Assembly: GCF_900220975.1 (NCBI RefSeq)
Contig: NZ_OBQD01000002.1
Coordinates: 310,001-374,000 of the forward strand
DNA from: Rhizobium subbaraonis
GTDB taxonomy: Bacteria > Pseudomonadota > Alphaproteobacteria > Rhizobiales > Rhizobiaceae
DNA: 64,000 nt
Direction of reading: 5' to 3'
Within the stretch, counting starts at the first letter, position 1; the number at the start of each line of letters is the position of its first letter. Positions 17,756 through 27,245 of the stretch are shown here, piece by piece. The translations under genes were made by a program, and so were the position numbers. The notes under the pieces are model-generated. The model saw only the letters and a list, made by a program, of their open reading frames with translations. It did not search any database and was not told the DNA's origin.

Positions 17756-18748
17756 ATGAAGAGAAACTTTGTGACGTCAGCGCAGGTGGCGGACCGGGCG
17801 GGCGTGTCGCGCTCGGCGGTGTCACGCACCTTCACCCCCGGCGCCTATGTGTCCCCCGAAGTGCGGGAAAAGGTGCTGCTGGCCGCAGAAGAGATGGGGT
17901 ACCGGATCAACCGGCTGGCGAAGTCGCTGCTGACCTCGGAGTCCAGCCTTGTGGCGATCCTCGCCTCCAGGCTGTCAGAGCCCTTCATCGCCACGCAGAT
18001 CGATGCCCTCAGCGCGATGTTGGCGGACCGGGAGCTGCAGACTCTTCTTCTGAATAGCGGCGCACGGCGCGACATAGCGGCGATGATGAACCTTGTACTC
18101 GAATATCGCGTGAAGGCAGTCATCATCCTGTCGGGCGCGCCATCCGAGAAGCTTGTCGAGCAATGTCTGAAGAGCCGCCAGCGCACCATCCTCATCAACC
18201 GGGTGCAGGAAAGCGGGAACGTAGACATCATCCAGACAGACGACCGTACCGGGGGCAGGCTTGCAGCCTGCCACATGATCGAACGGGGCTATCGCCGCCT
18301 CGCCGTCGTACGCGGGGCATCCGACACGCCAAGCCAGCGCCGCCGCGCACAGGGTTTCGTTGAGGCTGCGGCAGAGCACGGCCTGACGGTACGACACTGG
18401 CTGGGCGGCGACGGGGGCTATGAAAGCGGTCGCGATGCTGCGCGGGAGTTACGAACAAGCAACGCGGTGGACGGCGTCTTCTGCACCACCGACCGCATCG
18501 CACTTGGCTTTCTCAACACGTGCCGTTTCGACCTGGGTCTGGACGTGCCGGCAGAGATCGGAATTGTCGGTTTCGACGACATCGAAGAAGCCGGATGGCC
18601 CTCGCACGCGCTGACGACCATCCGCCAACCGGTGAGCGCCATTGTCAGCGCAGTCGCGTCGATACTGGAAACTGACCCCTCCGATATTTCGGGACATGCC
18701 CATGTCGTGCCGGTGGAACTGATCGCGCGGCAAACAACGCGACCTTGA
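17756..18748 (+). CDS. LacI-family transcriptional regulator
   Basis: Repressor or activator of 330 residues with an N-terminal LacI helix-turn-helix (VTSAQVADRAGVSRSAVSRTF) followed by a periplasmic-binding-protein-like sensor domain; FCTTDRIALGFLN and GFDDIEEAGWPSHALTTIRQP are family blocks. ATG 17756 behind GGGGA is preferred; a GTG nine bases earlier is possible. It is divergent from the ABC-MBL-phosphatase operon and almost certainly controls it. LacI control of an iron importer would be unusual, which again suggests an organic ligand. Confidence 0.88.
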   Translation: MKRNFVTSAQVADRAGVSRSAVSRTFTPGAYVSPEVREKVLLAAEEMGYRINRLAKSLLTSESSLVAILASRLSEPFIATQIDALSAMLADRELQTLLLNSGARRDIAAMMNLVLEYRVKAVIILSGAPSEKLVEQCLKSRQRTILINRVQESGNVDIIQTDDRTGGRLAACHMIERGYRRLAVVRGASDTPSQRRRAQGFVEAAAEHGLTVRHWLGGDGGYESGRDAARELRTSNAVDGVFCTTDRIALGFLNTCRFDLGLDVPAEIGIVGFDDIEEAGWPSHALTTIRQPVSAIVSAVASILETDPSDISGHAHVVPVELIARQTTRP

Positions 18749-18775
18749 ACAGATTCGGTCCATGGCTCCCGCCTG

Positions 18776-21700
18776 CTACTCGGCCGCGATAGCCACCGGG
18801 GAGGGAAGCGTCCGAACTTCGCCGTCCCCGCCAGCAGCACTGTCCACAAGCGGCGCATCGACCGGGCGCTTCTTCTCCCTGCCGAAAAAGAGCGCATAGG
18901 CGGCCGGCAGGACCAGGATGGTCAGAACCGTGGCGACCAGGATGCCGCCCATCATGGCGTAGGCGAGCGGTCCCCAGAAGACGCCGCGCGAGATCGGGAT
19001 CAGCGCCAGAACCGCCACCAGCGCCGTCAGCATGATCGGCCGGAAGCGCCGCACGGCAGCGCCCACGATCGCCTCGGAGCGCTCCATGCCGGCGGCGATG
19101 TCCTGGTCGATCTGGTCGACGAGGATGATGGAGTTGCGGATGATGATGCCAAGCAGCGCGATGACGCCGAGGATCGCCACGAAGCCGAAAGGCGCTCCAC
19201 TGATCAGAAGTGCGGCGGCAGCGCCGATGATTCCGAGCGGACCGGTGGCGAGCACCAGCATCGCCTTGCCGAAGTGCTGCAGTTGCACCATCAGCAGCAG
19301 GACGATGACGAGCAGCATTATCGGCGCCTTCGCCGCAATCGAGGCCTGGCTTTCGGCCGCGTCTTCGGCACCGCCCTGGATCTCGACCTTGTAGCCGGGA
19401 GCCAGCCCGTCGCGCAGGCCCTTCAACTCGTCATAGAGCTTCATCGTCATGTCGTTCGACTGGACGCCATCCGGCAGGGTGGCGCGAACGGTGATCGTCG
19501 GCAGGCGGTCGCGCCGCCATTCGATGCCCTGCTCCAGCACCGGGACGACCTTGGCGACCTGGGATACCGGGACAAAGCCGCCGAAATCGGTTGGAACATA
19601 GATCGAGTTGACGGCCGACAGCAGGCGGCGGTTGGAATCGGGCTCGCGGGCGACGATCGATACGGTTTCCTCGCCGTCGCGGAAATCGTCGAGCGGCACC
19701 CCGGCCATGGCTGCCTGCAGCATCTGGCGGATTCGCTGCGAGGTGACGCCCAGCGCGCGGGCGCGGTCCTGGTCGATCACCAGCTTCATCTCCGGCACGG
19801 GTTCCAGCCAGTCGTCATGGACGGCGCCGAGCAGAGGATTCTCAAGGAACTTCGCTTTCACCGCATCGGCGATGCGACGCACCTCCTGGCGGTCGGGCCC
19901 CATCACGCGCAACTGCACCGGCCAGCCGGTCGGCGGCCCGAGGAACAGGCGATCAACCTTCGCGCGGATCGAGGGGAACTCCTCCGCAAGGACGGTTCTG
20001 AGCTTGACGATCAGCCTCTCGCGCGCGGGCTCGTCGTTGGCCATGACGAGAAGCTGGGCAAAGTTCGGATTGCGCAACTGCTGGTCGAGGGGCAAGAAGA
20101 AGCGCGGCGCGCCTTCGCCGATATAGGTGGCGATGAAGCGCTTGTCCGGGTCGTCCATCATCCGGGCCTCGAGCGCCTTCGCCTGATTTTCGACCTCCTT
20201 GATGCTGGTGCCTTCCGGCAGCCACAGGTCGACGAGGATCTCCGGCCGCGACGATTGCGGGAAGAAGTTTTGCGGAATGAACTGGAAAGCCCAGAGGCTG
20301 GTTGCGAAGGTGCCGAGCGTCAGCAGGAGCACGGCGACGCGATGGCGCACCGCCCAGCCGACGGTAGCCCGCAACCGCTTGTAGAAGCGGGTGTCGAAAA
20401 CGTCGTGATGCTCGCCCGCATGCGCGCGCTGCTTCAGGATCATGTGGCCAAGCCATGGGGTGAAATACACGGCGACGAACCACGAGACGACGAGAGCGAT
20501 GCCGACGACAAAGAACAGCGAGCGGACATACTCGCCGGCGGTCGATTCCGCGAACCCGACGGGAATGAAGCCGGCGGTGGTGATCAGAGTGCCGGTCAGC
20601 ATCGGAAAGGCAGTCGATGAGTAGGCGAAGCTCGCCGCCTCGACCTTATCGAGGCCCTCCTCCAGCTTTCGTTCCATCATCTCGACGACGATCATCGCGT
20701 CATCGACAAGCAGGCCGAGAGCGATGATGAGCGCGCCGAGCGAGATGCGCTGCAGGTCGATGCCGAGCTCGTACATGATGGCGAAGGTGGCGGCGAGCAC
20801 CAGCGGAATGGCGATCGCGATCACCAGGCCCGAGCGCCAGCCGATCGACAGGAAGGACACCACCAGCACGATGACGAGAGCCTCGCCGAGCGCCTTCATG
20901 AATTCGCCGATCGCCTCGGTGACGACCTCGGGCTGATTGGAGATCTGGTCGACGGCGACCCCATAGGGCAAGCTGCTTTCGAACCTGGCGTAGGTTTCGT
21001 CGACTGCCTTTCCAACATCGGTAACGTTGAAGCCCTTGGCCATAACTACGCCGAGCTGCACGCTGTCGTGGCCGTTGAAGCGGTACTTGCGCTGGTAGGG
21101 GTCCTCGAGGCCGGAAGTGACGGTCGCGATATCGCCGAGACGGATCACCTGGCTGCCGGTGCGCAGGCGAAGCTCGCGGATGTCCTCTGCCCGATCGACA
21201 CCGCCTTCGACGGAGATGCGGACCGACCGCGTGCCGGTATCGACGCTGCCGGCCGGGTCGACATTGTTCTGTCCCTTGATGGCGTTTTGCAGGTCAACGA
21301 TCGTTAGCCCGCGCTCGGCCAGCGCCTTTGAGGATACGTCCACATAAATCTTCTCCGGCTGGTCGCCGATGATGACGGCCTTCTCGACGCCGGGTGTCGT
21401 CAGCAGCATGTCGCGCGCCTGGATCGCGAACTGCTTCAGCTCGGGATAACTGTAGCCGTCGCCGCTGAGCGAATGCAGCGTGATGAAGGTGTCGCCGAAC
21501 TCGTCGTTGAAATAGGGGCCGAGCACGCCTTCCGGCAGTTCGCCGGAGATGTCGCTCACCTTCTTGCGGACCTGATAGAACGCGTCGGCGACGTCGGCGG
21601 CATCGGTGTCGCCCTGGACCTGGAGTGTGATGATCGCGCTGCCGGCGCGCGTATAGGACTTCACCCAATCGAGATGGGGGGTTTCCTGCAGCTTGCGCTC

Positions 21701-21931
21701 GATCTTGTTGACCACCTGGTCCTGCATCTCCTCGATGGAGGCGCCCGGCCAGATCGCCTGGACCACCATGATGCGGAAGGTGAAGTCCGGATCCTCCTTC
21801 TGGCCCATGCGCATCAGGCCCAGAACGCCTGTGACAATGATCAGGCCAAAGAGGAAGCGGGCAATGCTCGGATGGCCGATCGCCCAACGGGAGAGGTTGA
21901 ACGGCTTGCGGTCGGAGGTCGAGGCACTCAT
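18776..21931 (-). CDS. RND-family efflux permease
   Basis: Inner-membrane proton-driven exporter of 1051 residues, the normal length for the hydrophobe/amphiphile efflux group. It has a first helix near residues 20-40, a large periplasmic loop, a helix block near 335-480 with GLLVDDAMIVVEMMER, a second large loop, and a final helix block near 860-1010. The VDDAMIV aspartates that carry protons are present. It lies 29 bases after its membrane-fusion partner and downstream of a TetR gene. No outer-membrane channel gene is in the operon, so it probably uses a TolC-type protein encoded elsewhere. Substrate unknown. Confidence 0.93.
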   Translation of the reverse strand: MSASTSDRKPFNLSRWAIGHPSIARFLFGLIIVTGVLGLMRMGQKEDPDFTFRIMVVQAIWPGASIEEMQDQVVNKIERKLQETPHLDWVKSYTRAGSAIITLQVQGDTDAADVADAFYQVRKKVSDISGELPEGVLGPYFNDEFGDTFITLHSLSGDGYSYPELKQFAIQARDMLLTTPGVEKAVIIGDQPEKIYVDVSSKALAERGLTIVDLQNAIKGQNNVDPAGSVDTGTRSVRISVEGGVDRAEDIRELRLRTGSQVIRLGDIATVTSGLEDPYQRKYRFNGHDSVQLGVVMAKGFNVTDVGKAVDETYARFESSLPYGVAVDQISNQPEVVTEAIGEFMKALGEALVIVLVVSFLSIGWRSGLVIAIAIPLVLAATFAIMYELGIDLQRISLGALIIALGLLVDDAMIVVEMMERKLEEGLDKVEAASFAYSSTAFPMLTGTLITTAGFIPVGFAESTAGEYVRSLFFVVGIALVVSWFVAVYFTPWLGHMILKQRAHAGEHHDVFDTRFYKRLRATVGWAVRHRVAVLLLTLGTFATSLWAFQFIPQNFFPQSSRPEILVDLWLPEGTSIKEVENQAKALEARMMDDPDKRFIATYIGEGAPRFFLPLDQQLRNPNFAQLLVMANDEPARERLIVKLRTVLAEEFPSIRAKVDRLFLGPPTGWPVQLRVMGPDRQEVRRIADAVKAKFLENPLLGAVHDDWLEPVPEMKLVIDQDRARALGVTSQRIRQMLQAAMAGVPLDDFRDGEETVSIVAREPDSNRRLLSAVNSIYVPTDFGGFVPVSQVAKVVPVLEQGIEWRRDRLPTITVRATLPDGVQSNDMTMKLYDELKGLRDGLAPGYKVEIQGGAEDAAESQASIAAKAPIMLLVIVLLLMVQLQHFGKAMLVLATGPLGIIGAAAALLISGAPFGFVAILGVIALLGIIIRNSIILVDQIDQDIAAGMERSEAIVGAAVRRFRPIMLTALVAVLALIPISRGVFWGPLAYAMMGGILVATVLTILVLPAAYALFFGREKKRPVDAPLVDSAAGGDGEVRTLPSPVAIAAE

Positions 21932-21960
21932 GGCGTCATTCCGTTCTGTCGATGTCGGGG

Positions 21961-23103
21961 TCAGCGAATGATCTGGTCGGTTTCTGCCCGGGCAGACAAC
22001 GCTTCGGTCGCCGGCAGCTTCACCTTCAGATTCTCGCTCATGAACTGCGTACCGGCGGCAACCACGATGTCGCCGGGCTGAAGGCCTTGCATAACGTTGA
22101 CACCGTCGCCGCTGAAGTCGGCGACAGCGATCTCGCGGGCATGTACCGTCCCGGTCTCACGCTTGACGACCCACACGATCTTCCTACCTTCCTTCTCGGA
22201 AAGCGCGCTGAGGGGAACGGAAATGGGACGGCGTCCGACCTCGCCGGTTGTTTCTATCGTGGCCGTCATGCCAAGAAGCACCCGCTGGTCGTTCGGGAGA
22301 CTGACGCGCACGGCAAAGGTACGCGACTGCCGGTCTGCGCTGCCCGCGACCTCACGGACCTTTCCGTCCAGCACGAGCCCCTCGTCCGACCAGAACCGCG
22401 CCGTGACCGCCTGGCCGGGCCGGAATTTGGCGATGTCCATTTCAGGTACGGCGATTTCCGCTTCCTTCTCGCCGTCGACGGCGACGGCCACCACGGGCGA
22501 TCCTGCACCGATCACCTGTCCGATATCGGCATTGACGGCCGTCACGATGCCGCTCTGCTCGGATGTGAGATCCGTATAGCGCACCTGGTTGACGGCCTGG
22601 TCTAGGGAGGCAATCGCCGCGTCTCGCGTCGAGACTGCCTGCTCCTGCGCAAGCGCTGCTTCTTCGAGCTGGGATTTGGAGGTGACGTTCTTGGCGAAAA
22701 GCTGCTCGGCACGAGCCTTGGCGAGCCCGGCCGTCTCCACCTGCTTCTCTGCGGCGACGAGGTTGGCCTGTGCCGACTTCACGGCGAGCTGGTAGTCCGT
22801 CGGATCGATGCGGGCCAGCAAGTCGCCGGGTTGCACACGATCGCCGATGTTGACGCGCCGCTCTGTAATCTTGCCGGCCACACGGAAGCCGAGGTTCATC
22901 TCGGTCCGGGCCTTGACCGAGCCGGAATATTCGAGTTTTGGTGCTTCGCCGGCGTCCGCAACCACTACGACCTTGACGGGCCGGACAATTTCCTTCGTCT
23001 CGACCTTTTCCTCCGAGCACCCGGAAAGGACGAGACCAAGAGCCATCAGCATCACCATGCTTGGCAACGAAATAGGCACGCGTGTGACCTTCGGCGAAAA
23101 CAT
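21961..23103 (-). CDS. RND efflux membrane-fusion lipoprotein
   Basis: Periplasmic adaptor of 381 residues that links the RND pump to an outer-membrane channel. It starts at 23103 behind AGGAG. The signal peptide ends in the lipobox LSGC with C29, so it is a lipoprotein anchored in the inner membrane. The lipoyl-like halves (YSGSVKARTEMNLGFRVAGK and the matching block after the hairpin) flank an alpha-helical hairpin rich in Ala, Glu and Gln at about residues 105-175. It sits between the TetR gene and the pump gene. Confidence 0.92.
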   Translation of the reverse strand: MFSPKVTRVPISLPSMVMLMALGLVLSGCSEEKVETKEIVRPVKVVVVADAGEAPKLEYSGSVKARTEMNLGFRVAGKITERRVNIGDRVQPGDLLARIDPTDYQLAVKSAQANLVAAEKQVETAGLAKARAEQLFAKNVTSKSQLEEAALAQEQAVSTRDAAIASLDQAVNQVRYTDLTSEQSGIVTAVNADIGQVIGAGSPVVAVAVDGEKEAEIAVPEMDIAKFRPGQAVTARFWSDEGLVLDGKVREVAGSADRQSRTFAVRVSLPNDQRVLLGMTATIETTGEVGRRPISVPLSALSEKEGRKIVWVVKRETGTVHAREIAVADFSGDGVNVMQGLQPGDIVVAAGTQFMSENLKVKLPATEALSARAETDQIIR

Positions 23104-23157
23104 TGTTCGCACTCCTGATTGAATAGCAATGTGTCGGATGGCGGCTTGGCCGCCTGT

Positions 23158-23766
23158 CTACTTCTTCAGTGCCCTGATCGCGAAATCGATCAGTTCGTCG
23201 GGTGTCGCGCGGTTCTCCTTCGCCAGACACTGCGCCACCATTTGCGGATGGCACATCGTCACGGTCGCCGCTCCGAAGCAACGTGCTGCAACATTGGCGT
23301 CCTGCTCGGGAAACTCTCCGGCTGCAATTCCTTCGCGGATGACTTCGGCAAGGAGCGCGTTCATTCGGTCGATATGCTTGTCGATGACATGCCAATCTCG
23401 CTCCAGAGCGACGACGACCATCTCGTGGACCTTTTCCTGGTCCATCATCATCTCGACGGTAAGCCGATACTGGGCCAGGCTGTAGCGACGAAGGCGGTCG
23501 GCCGCACTTTCCTTCGAACGGCAGATTTCCAGTGCCACGGCATAAACGCCATCAAGCATCCGCGCACAGAGCGCCTGGTGAATCTCGGCCTTCGAGGCGA
23601 AGAAACGATAGATATTGGCGGGCGACATGCCGAGATCACGGGCAATGTCGGCCACGTTCGTCTTCGAGTAGCCATAGTGCCGGAACAGGCGCTCGGCTGC
23701 ATCGAGAATACGGGCCACGTTCTCCTGCCGCGCGGCATCTGCGACAGTCTCCATTGCTCCGGCCAT
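23158..23766 (-). CDS. TetR-family regulator of the efflux operon
   Basis: Repressor of 202 residues with an N-terminal TetR helix-turn-helix (ILDAAERLFRHYGYSKTNVA, then DLGMSPANIYRFFASK). The C-terminal part resembles the group that controls RND pumps in rhizobia. ATG 23754, behind GGAG, is an alternative start. It is the first gene of the operon with the fusion protein and the pump, so it is likely autoregulated through the inverted repeat just upstream. The inducer is unknown. Confidence 0.9.
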   Translation of the reverse strand: MAGAMETVADAARQENVARILDAAERLFRHYGYSKTNVADIARDLGMSPANIYRFFASKAEIHQALCARMLDGVYAVALEICRSKESAADRLRRYSLAQYRLTVEMMMDQEKVHEMVVVALERDWHVIDKHIDRMNALLAEVIREGIAAGEFPEQDANVAARCFGAATVTMCHPQMVAQCLAKENRATPDELIDFAIRALKK

Positions 23767-23791
23767 GTCCGATTCAGCCCTTCGTTTCGAA

Positions 23792-23813
23792 TGACGATTT
23801 TCTTATTTCGTCA
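23792..23813. promoter_or_regulatory. Probable TetR operator
   Basis: TGACGA and TCGTCA form a perfect inverted repeat with a 10-base AT-rich spacer (23792-23813), 26 bases upstream of the tetR start. A related ACGTCA half-site follows at about 23822. The size and place fit a TetR dimer covering the promoter. I saw no other feature in the remaining 240 bases before the SorC gene apart from its own operator. Confidence 0.5.
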
Positions 23814-23995
23814 CTATTAATACGTCAGTTGCGTCTCGTCAAGCACGATGGCGAGTACGAGACGCCATGGGCAAACGATTAGCGATAGCGGAGGAAGCGA
23901 CGATCTGATCGACCACGCGATAACTCTCTCGCAAGACCAGCACATGATGCGTCTGCTGCGAAACGACGAGACCGCGCATCTCGCGCCAGGGTCGA

Positions 23996-24028
23996 TTGAC
24001 TTTTGTCAGTGTTGATGAATAATGTCAA
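23996..24028. promoter_or_regulatory. Candidate SorC operator upstream of the regulator gene
   Basis: TGAC-TTTT-GTCA (23997-24008) is followed by TTGA-9-TCAA (24012-24028). The second copy contains AATGTCAA, the same 8 bases that form half of the large palindrome at 30944-30970. Recurrence in both control regions of locus A suggests binding by the SorC protein encoded immediately downstream. Confidence 0.5.
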
Positions 24029-24049
24029 AACGATCTACGAAAGACTCAT

Positions 24050-25030
24050 ATGCCCATCCGCGCCAACGATCAAATCATTCACAAGGCCGCCTGGCTCTAC
24101 TACAACCACGGACTACGCCAGGACGAAGTCGCCCAACGGTTGGAGATCTCGCGCGCCTCCATCGCCATGTATCTGCGCAAGGCACGCGAGATGGGGATCG
24201 TTACCATCTCAACCTCTTCGGAACTCTTCTCCGACGATGTGCTTGCCCGGGAGCTTGAAGACGCGACGGGGCTGAACACGGCATGGCTGGTACCGGAAGA
24301 CCGACAGGCGATGGATCCGGCAGCGGAGATGCCCGTCGTTGCTGCTTCGGTTTTCCTCGAACTCCTCAACAAGGGCGACCGGGTCGGTGTGGCATGGGGC
24401 CGCACCGTCTACCACATCGCCGACGTCATGCCGTTTGCGGACCTGCGCGGCGTTACCGTCGTGCAGCTCTGCGGCAACCTTGGCGCGCCATACTCTTACC
24501 GGCCGGACCAGTGCACCACCGAAATCGCCCGCCGCCTTAATGCGGAAGGTATCAATTTCTATGCGCCGCTCGTCCTCTCCTCCGAGCGCCTCGCCGATGA
24601 ACTGCGCGGCGAACCCGTTATCAAGGAACAGCTTGCGACCATTTCGCACTGCGATCTCGCGCTCTATTCCGTCGGCGGCATCGAGGACGACAGCCATCTC
24701 GTCAAATGTGGCGCGCTTTCGGCCGCCGACATGCATGCGATGGGCGAGAAGGGTGCCGCCGGTGTCATCGCCGGCCAGCTGATCGATCACGACGGCCAGT
24801 CGCTGGATTGCAACCACAACCGCCGCTGTATTTCCGCCGATCTCGAATCCATCCGGGCGATCAGGAAACGCATGCTCGTCGTGCAGGAAGACAACAAGTT
24901 TGAGCCGCTGATGGCAGCGCTGAAGGGCGGCTTTGCCTCGCATCTCGTCATCACCACCTCGATGGCGCGACGGGTCCTTGAACGCTGGACCCGGGAAGGG
25001 CTTGGAAAGACCGGTTCGAGCAAGGCTTGA
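24050..25030 (+). CDS. SorC/DeoR-type sugar-binding transcriptional regulator
   Basis: Regulator of 326 residues with an N-terminal helix-turn-helix (LYYNHGLRQDEVAQRLEISR) and a large SorC-type sugar-phosphate-binding domain. In this domain GDRVGVAWGRTVYHIADVM and SVGGIEDDSHLVKCGALS are typical blocks. Members of the family usually respond to a phosphorylated sugar made by the pathway they control. It is followed after 60 bases by the aldolase/dehydrogenase gene on the same strand, and it probably controls the whole 24-36 kb locus through the shared TTGAC/GTCAA elements. Confidence 0.88.
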   Translation: MPIRANDQIIHKAAWLYYNHGLRQDEVAQRLEISRASIAMYLRKAREMGIVTISTSSELFSDDVLARELEDATGLNTAWLVPEDRQAMDPAAEMPVVAASVFLELLNKGDRVGVAWGRTVYHIADVMPFADLRGVTVVQLCGNLGAPYSYRPDQCTTEIARRLNAEGINFYAPLVLSSERLADELRGEPVIKEQLATISHCDLALYSVGGIEDDSHLVKCGALSAADMHAMGEKGAAGVIAGQLIDHDGQSLDCNHNRRCISADLESIRAIRKRMLVVQEDNKFEPLMAALKGGFASHLVITTSMARRVLERWTREGLGKTGSSKA

Positions 25031-25090
25031 GCCAGCATATCTAGGTCCGCCGATGCCGGCTGGGCCGGTTTATCGGGAGGCTGTAACACG

Positions 25091-27145
25091 ATGGAAAATC
25101 TCTGGCGCGACGACGAGGCGGAAAAGGTCGTCGCAGGCTATGCCGCAAAGGGCGTCGACCGCGACCTGGCGCTGCGCACCTATACGACACGACTGCTCGG
25201 CGGTGAACCGCGGCTGGTGCTGCATGGCGGTGGCAACACCTCCGTAAAAACCGAGGTGACCGATCTCGTGGGTGACACCCATGCCGTCCTCTGCGTCAAG
25301 GGCAGCGGCTGGGACATGGGCACGATCGAGCCGCCGGGCCTGCCCGCCGTCAAGATCGCCCCGCTGCTGAAGAGCCGCAAGCTTGAAAAGCTCTCGGACG
25401 AGGACATGGTGACGCTGCTGCGCGCCAACCTGATCGACCCCGCCGCGCCGAACCCATCGGTGGAAGCGCTGCTGCATGCCTTCCTGCCGCACAAATTCGT
25501 TGACCACACGCATTCGACCGCCATTCTCGCTATCGCCGACCAGTCGAAGAGCCGGGAGATGTGCACCGACCTCTTTGGCAACAGGATGGGCTTCGTGCCC
25601 TATATCATGCCCGGCTTCGCGCTGGCCAAGGCTGCGGCCGAGGTGTTCGAACAGGACCCGACGGTCGAGGGACTTATTCTCGACAAGCACGGCATCTTCA
25701 CCTTCGCCGACACCGCGAAGGAGGCCTATGACCGGATGATCCACTACGTCACGGTCGCCGAAGACCATATTAGGAAAAACGGCCGCACCCCCTTCACGCC
25801 GGCCGCCCTGCCCGCTTCGCTGGCAGGCGCCAACGACATCTCCCCCATGCTGCGCGGCGCCGTCGCCGTCTGCAAGAGCGAAGGTCGCTATGACCGCATG
25901 GTCAACGTCTTCCGCACGTCACCCGCCATTCTCGACTTCGTCAATGCGGTGGAGGTTGCCGACATGGCTGCGCGCGGAGTTTCCACGCCCGATCTTTCCA
26001 TCCGCATCAAGACCGGTCCGATGGTACTGCCGGCACCGGCAAAGGACGATCTCGCCGGCTACCGCGCTGTCATCGACGAACGCGTGGCTGCCTTTGCCGC
26101 CGACTATACCGATTACTTCCGCAGCAACGACGCCCGTGACGACGTCAAGCGTATCATGCTCGACCCCATGCCGCGCCTGACGCTGGTGCCTGGTCTCGGC
26201 ATGTTCGGCCACGGGCGAACCTTCAAGGAAGCAACGATCGCCGTCGACGTCGGCGAGATGTGGATCGAGGCGGCACGGGATGCCGAATCCGTCGGCCGCT
26301 TCGAGCCAGTCAGCCGACCCGATCTCTTCGACCTCGAATATTGGTCGCTGGAGCAGGCGAAGCTGGCGGGTGCCAAACCGAAACCCTTCACCGGGCAGGT
26401 CGCGGTCGTCACCGGCGGTGCCGGCGCCATCGGTGCAGCCGTCGTCAAGGCCTTTGCGACCGAGGGCGCACATGTCGTTGCGCTCGATCTCGATGGCGAG
26501 AAGGCGGCGGCGGTTGCCCAGGCGGCCGGCAACAACTCCATCGGCATTGCCTGCGACATCACCGACCCCGCCTCGGTGCGCGCCGCCTTCGACAAGGCGA
26601 TCGCCGTCTTCGGTGGCGTCGACATCGTCGTTTCCAACGCCGGGGCCGCCTGGGAAAGCCCGATCGCAACGATGGACGACGCGCTGCTGCGCAAGAGCTT
26701 CGAGCTGAACTTCTTCGCCCATCAGACCGTGGCGCAGAACGCCGTGCGGATCATGAAGGCGCAGCAGACGGGCGGCGTGCTGCTCTTCAACGCCTCAAAG
26801 CAGGCGGTCAATCCGGGCGCGAAATTCGGCGCCTACGGCCTGCCGAAGGCGGCGACACTCTTCCTTTCGCGTCAGTACGCGCTGGAACATGGCGCCGACA
26901 ATATCCGCGTCAATGCCGTCAATGCCGATCGCATCCGCTCTGGCCTGCTCAACGACGAGATGATCGCCAACCGCGCAGCGGCCCGCGGCCTCTCCGTCAA
27001 GGAGTACATGGGCGGCAACCTGCTCGGCCTCGAGGTCACAGCAGACGACGTTGCCCGCGCTTTCGTGCACCAAGCACTTGCCGAACGCACCACCGCCGAC
27101 GTGACCACCGTGGACGGCGGCAACATCGCTGCCGCGATGCGGTGA
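25091..27145 (+). CDS. Class II aldolase / short-chain dehydrogenase fusion (RhaD-like)
   Basis: Bifunctional protein of 684 residues. The N-terminal part (about 1-420) is a class II aldolase with the HGGGNTSVK block near residue 45 and the zinc-binding HTHS near 140. The C-terminal part (about 435-684) is a short-chain dehydrogenase with VVTGGAGAIGAA for NAD(P) and YGLPK as the catalytic Tyr-x3-Lys, preceded by serine in NASKQ. Relatives cleave rhamnulose 1-phosphate to dihydroxyacetone phosphate and lactaldehyde and act on the aldehyde. No rhamnose kinase or isomerase is nearby; mtnK and mtnA are. The substrate may therefore be 5-methylthioribulose 1-phosphate or 5-deoxyribulose 1-phosphate (inference). 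Confidence 0.85.
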   Translation: MENLWRDDEAEKVVAGYAAKGVDRDLALRTYTTRLLGGEPRLVLHGGGNTSVKTEVTDLVGDTHAVLCVKGSGWDMGTIEPPGLPAVKIAPLLKSRKLEKLSDEDMVTLLRANLIDPAAPNPSVEALLHAFLPHKFVDHTHSTAILAIADQSKSREMCTDLFGNRMGFVPYIMPGFALAKAAAEVFEQDPTVEGLILDKHGIFTFADTAKEAYDRMIHYVTVAEDHIRKNGRTPFTPAALPASLAGANDISPMLRGAVAVCKSEGRYDRMVNVFRTSPAILDFVNAVEVADMAARGVSTPDLSIRIKTGPMVLPAPAKDDLAGYRAVIDERVAAFAADYTDYFRSNDARDDVKRIMLDPMPRLTLVPGLGMFGHGRTFKEATIAVDVGEMWIEAARDAESVGRFEPVSRPDLFDLEYWSLEQAKLAGAKPKPFTGQVAVVTGGAGAIGAAVVKAFATEGAHVVALDLDGEKAAAVAQAAGNNSIGIACDITDPASVRAAFDKAIAVFGGVDIVVSNAGAAWESPIATMDDALLRKSFELNFFAHQTVAQNAVRIMKAQQTGGVLLFNASKQAVNPGAKFGAYGLPKAATLFLSRQYALEHGADNIRVNAVNADRIRSGLLNDEMIANRAAARGLSVKEYMGGNLLGLEVTADDVARAFVHQALAERTTADVTTVDGGNIAAAMR

Positions 27146-27192
27146 GTTTCCTGGCGGGGCAGGCAAGCTGCTCCGCCCGCTCCACCGGACAT

Positions 27193-27227
27193 AAAAAAGG
27201 GGCGGCCCGATGGACCGCCCCTTCTTC
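27193..27227. terminator. Bidirectional intrinsic terminator
   Basis: GGGGCGG (27199-27205) pairs with CCGCCCC (27215-27221). On the plus strand the stem is followed by TTCTTCATT, and on the minus strand by six Ts (the A-run at 27193-27198). It sits between the convergent aldolase/dehydrogenase gene and the binding-protein gene and should stop transcription from both sides. Confidence 0.85.
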
Positions 27228-27245
27228 ATTCCCTCACCCGACAAA

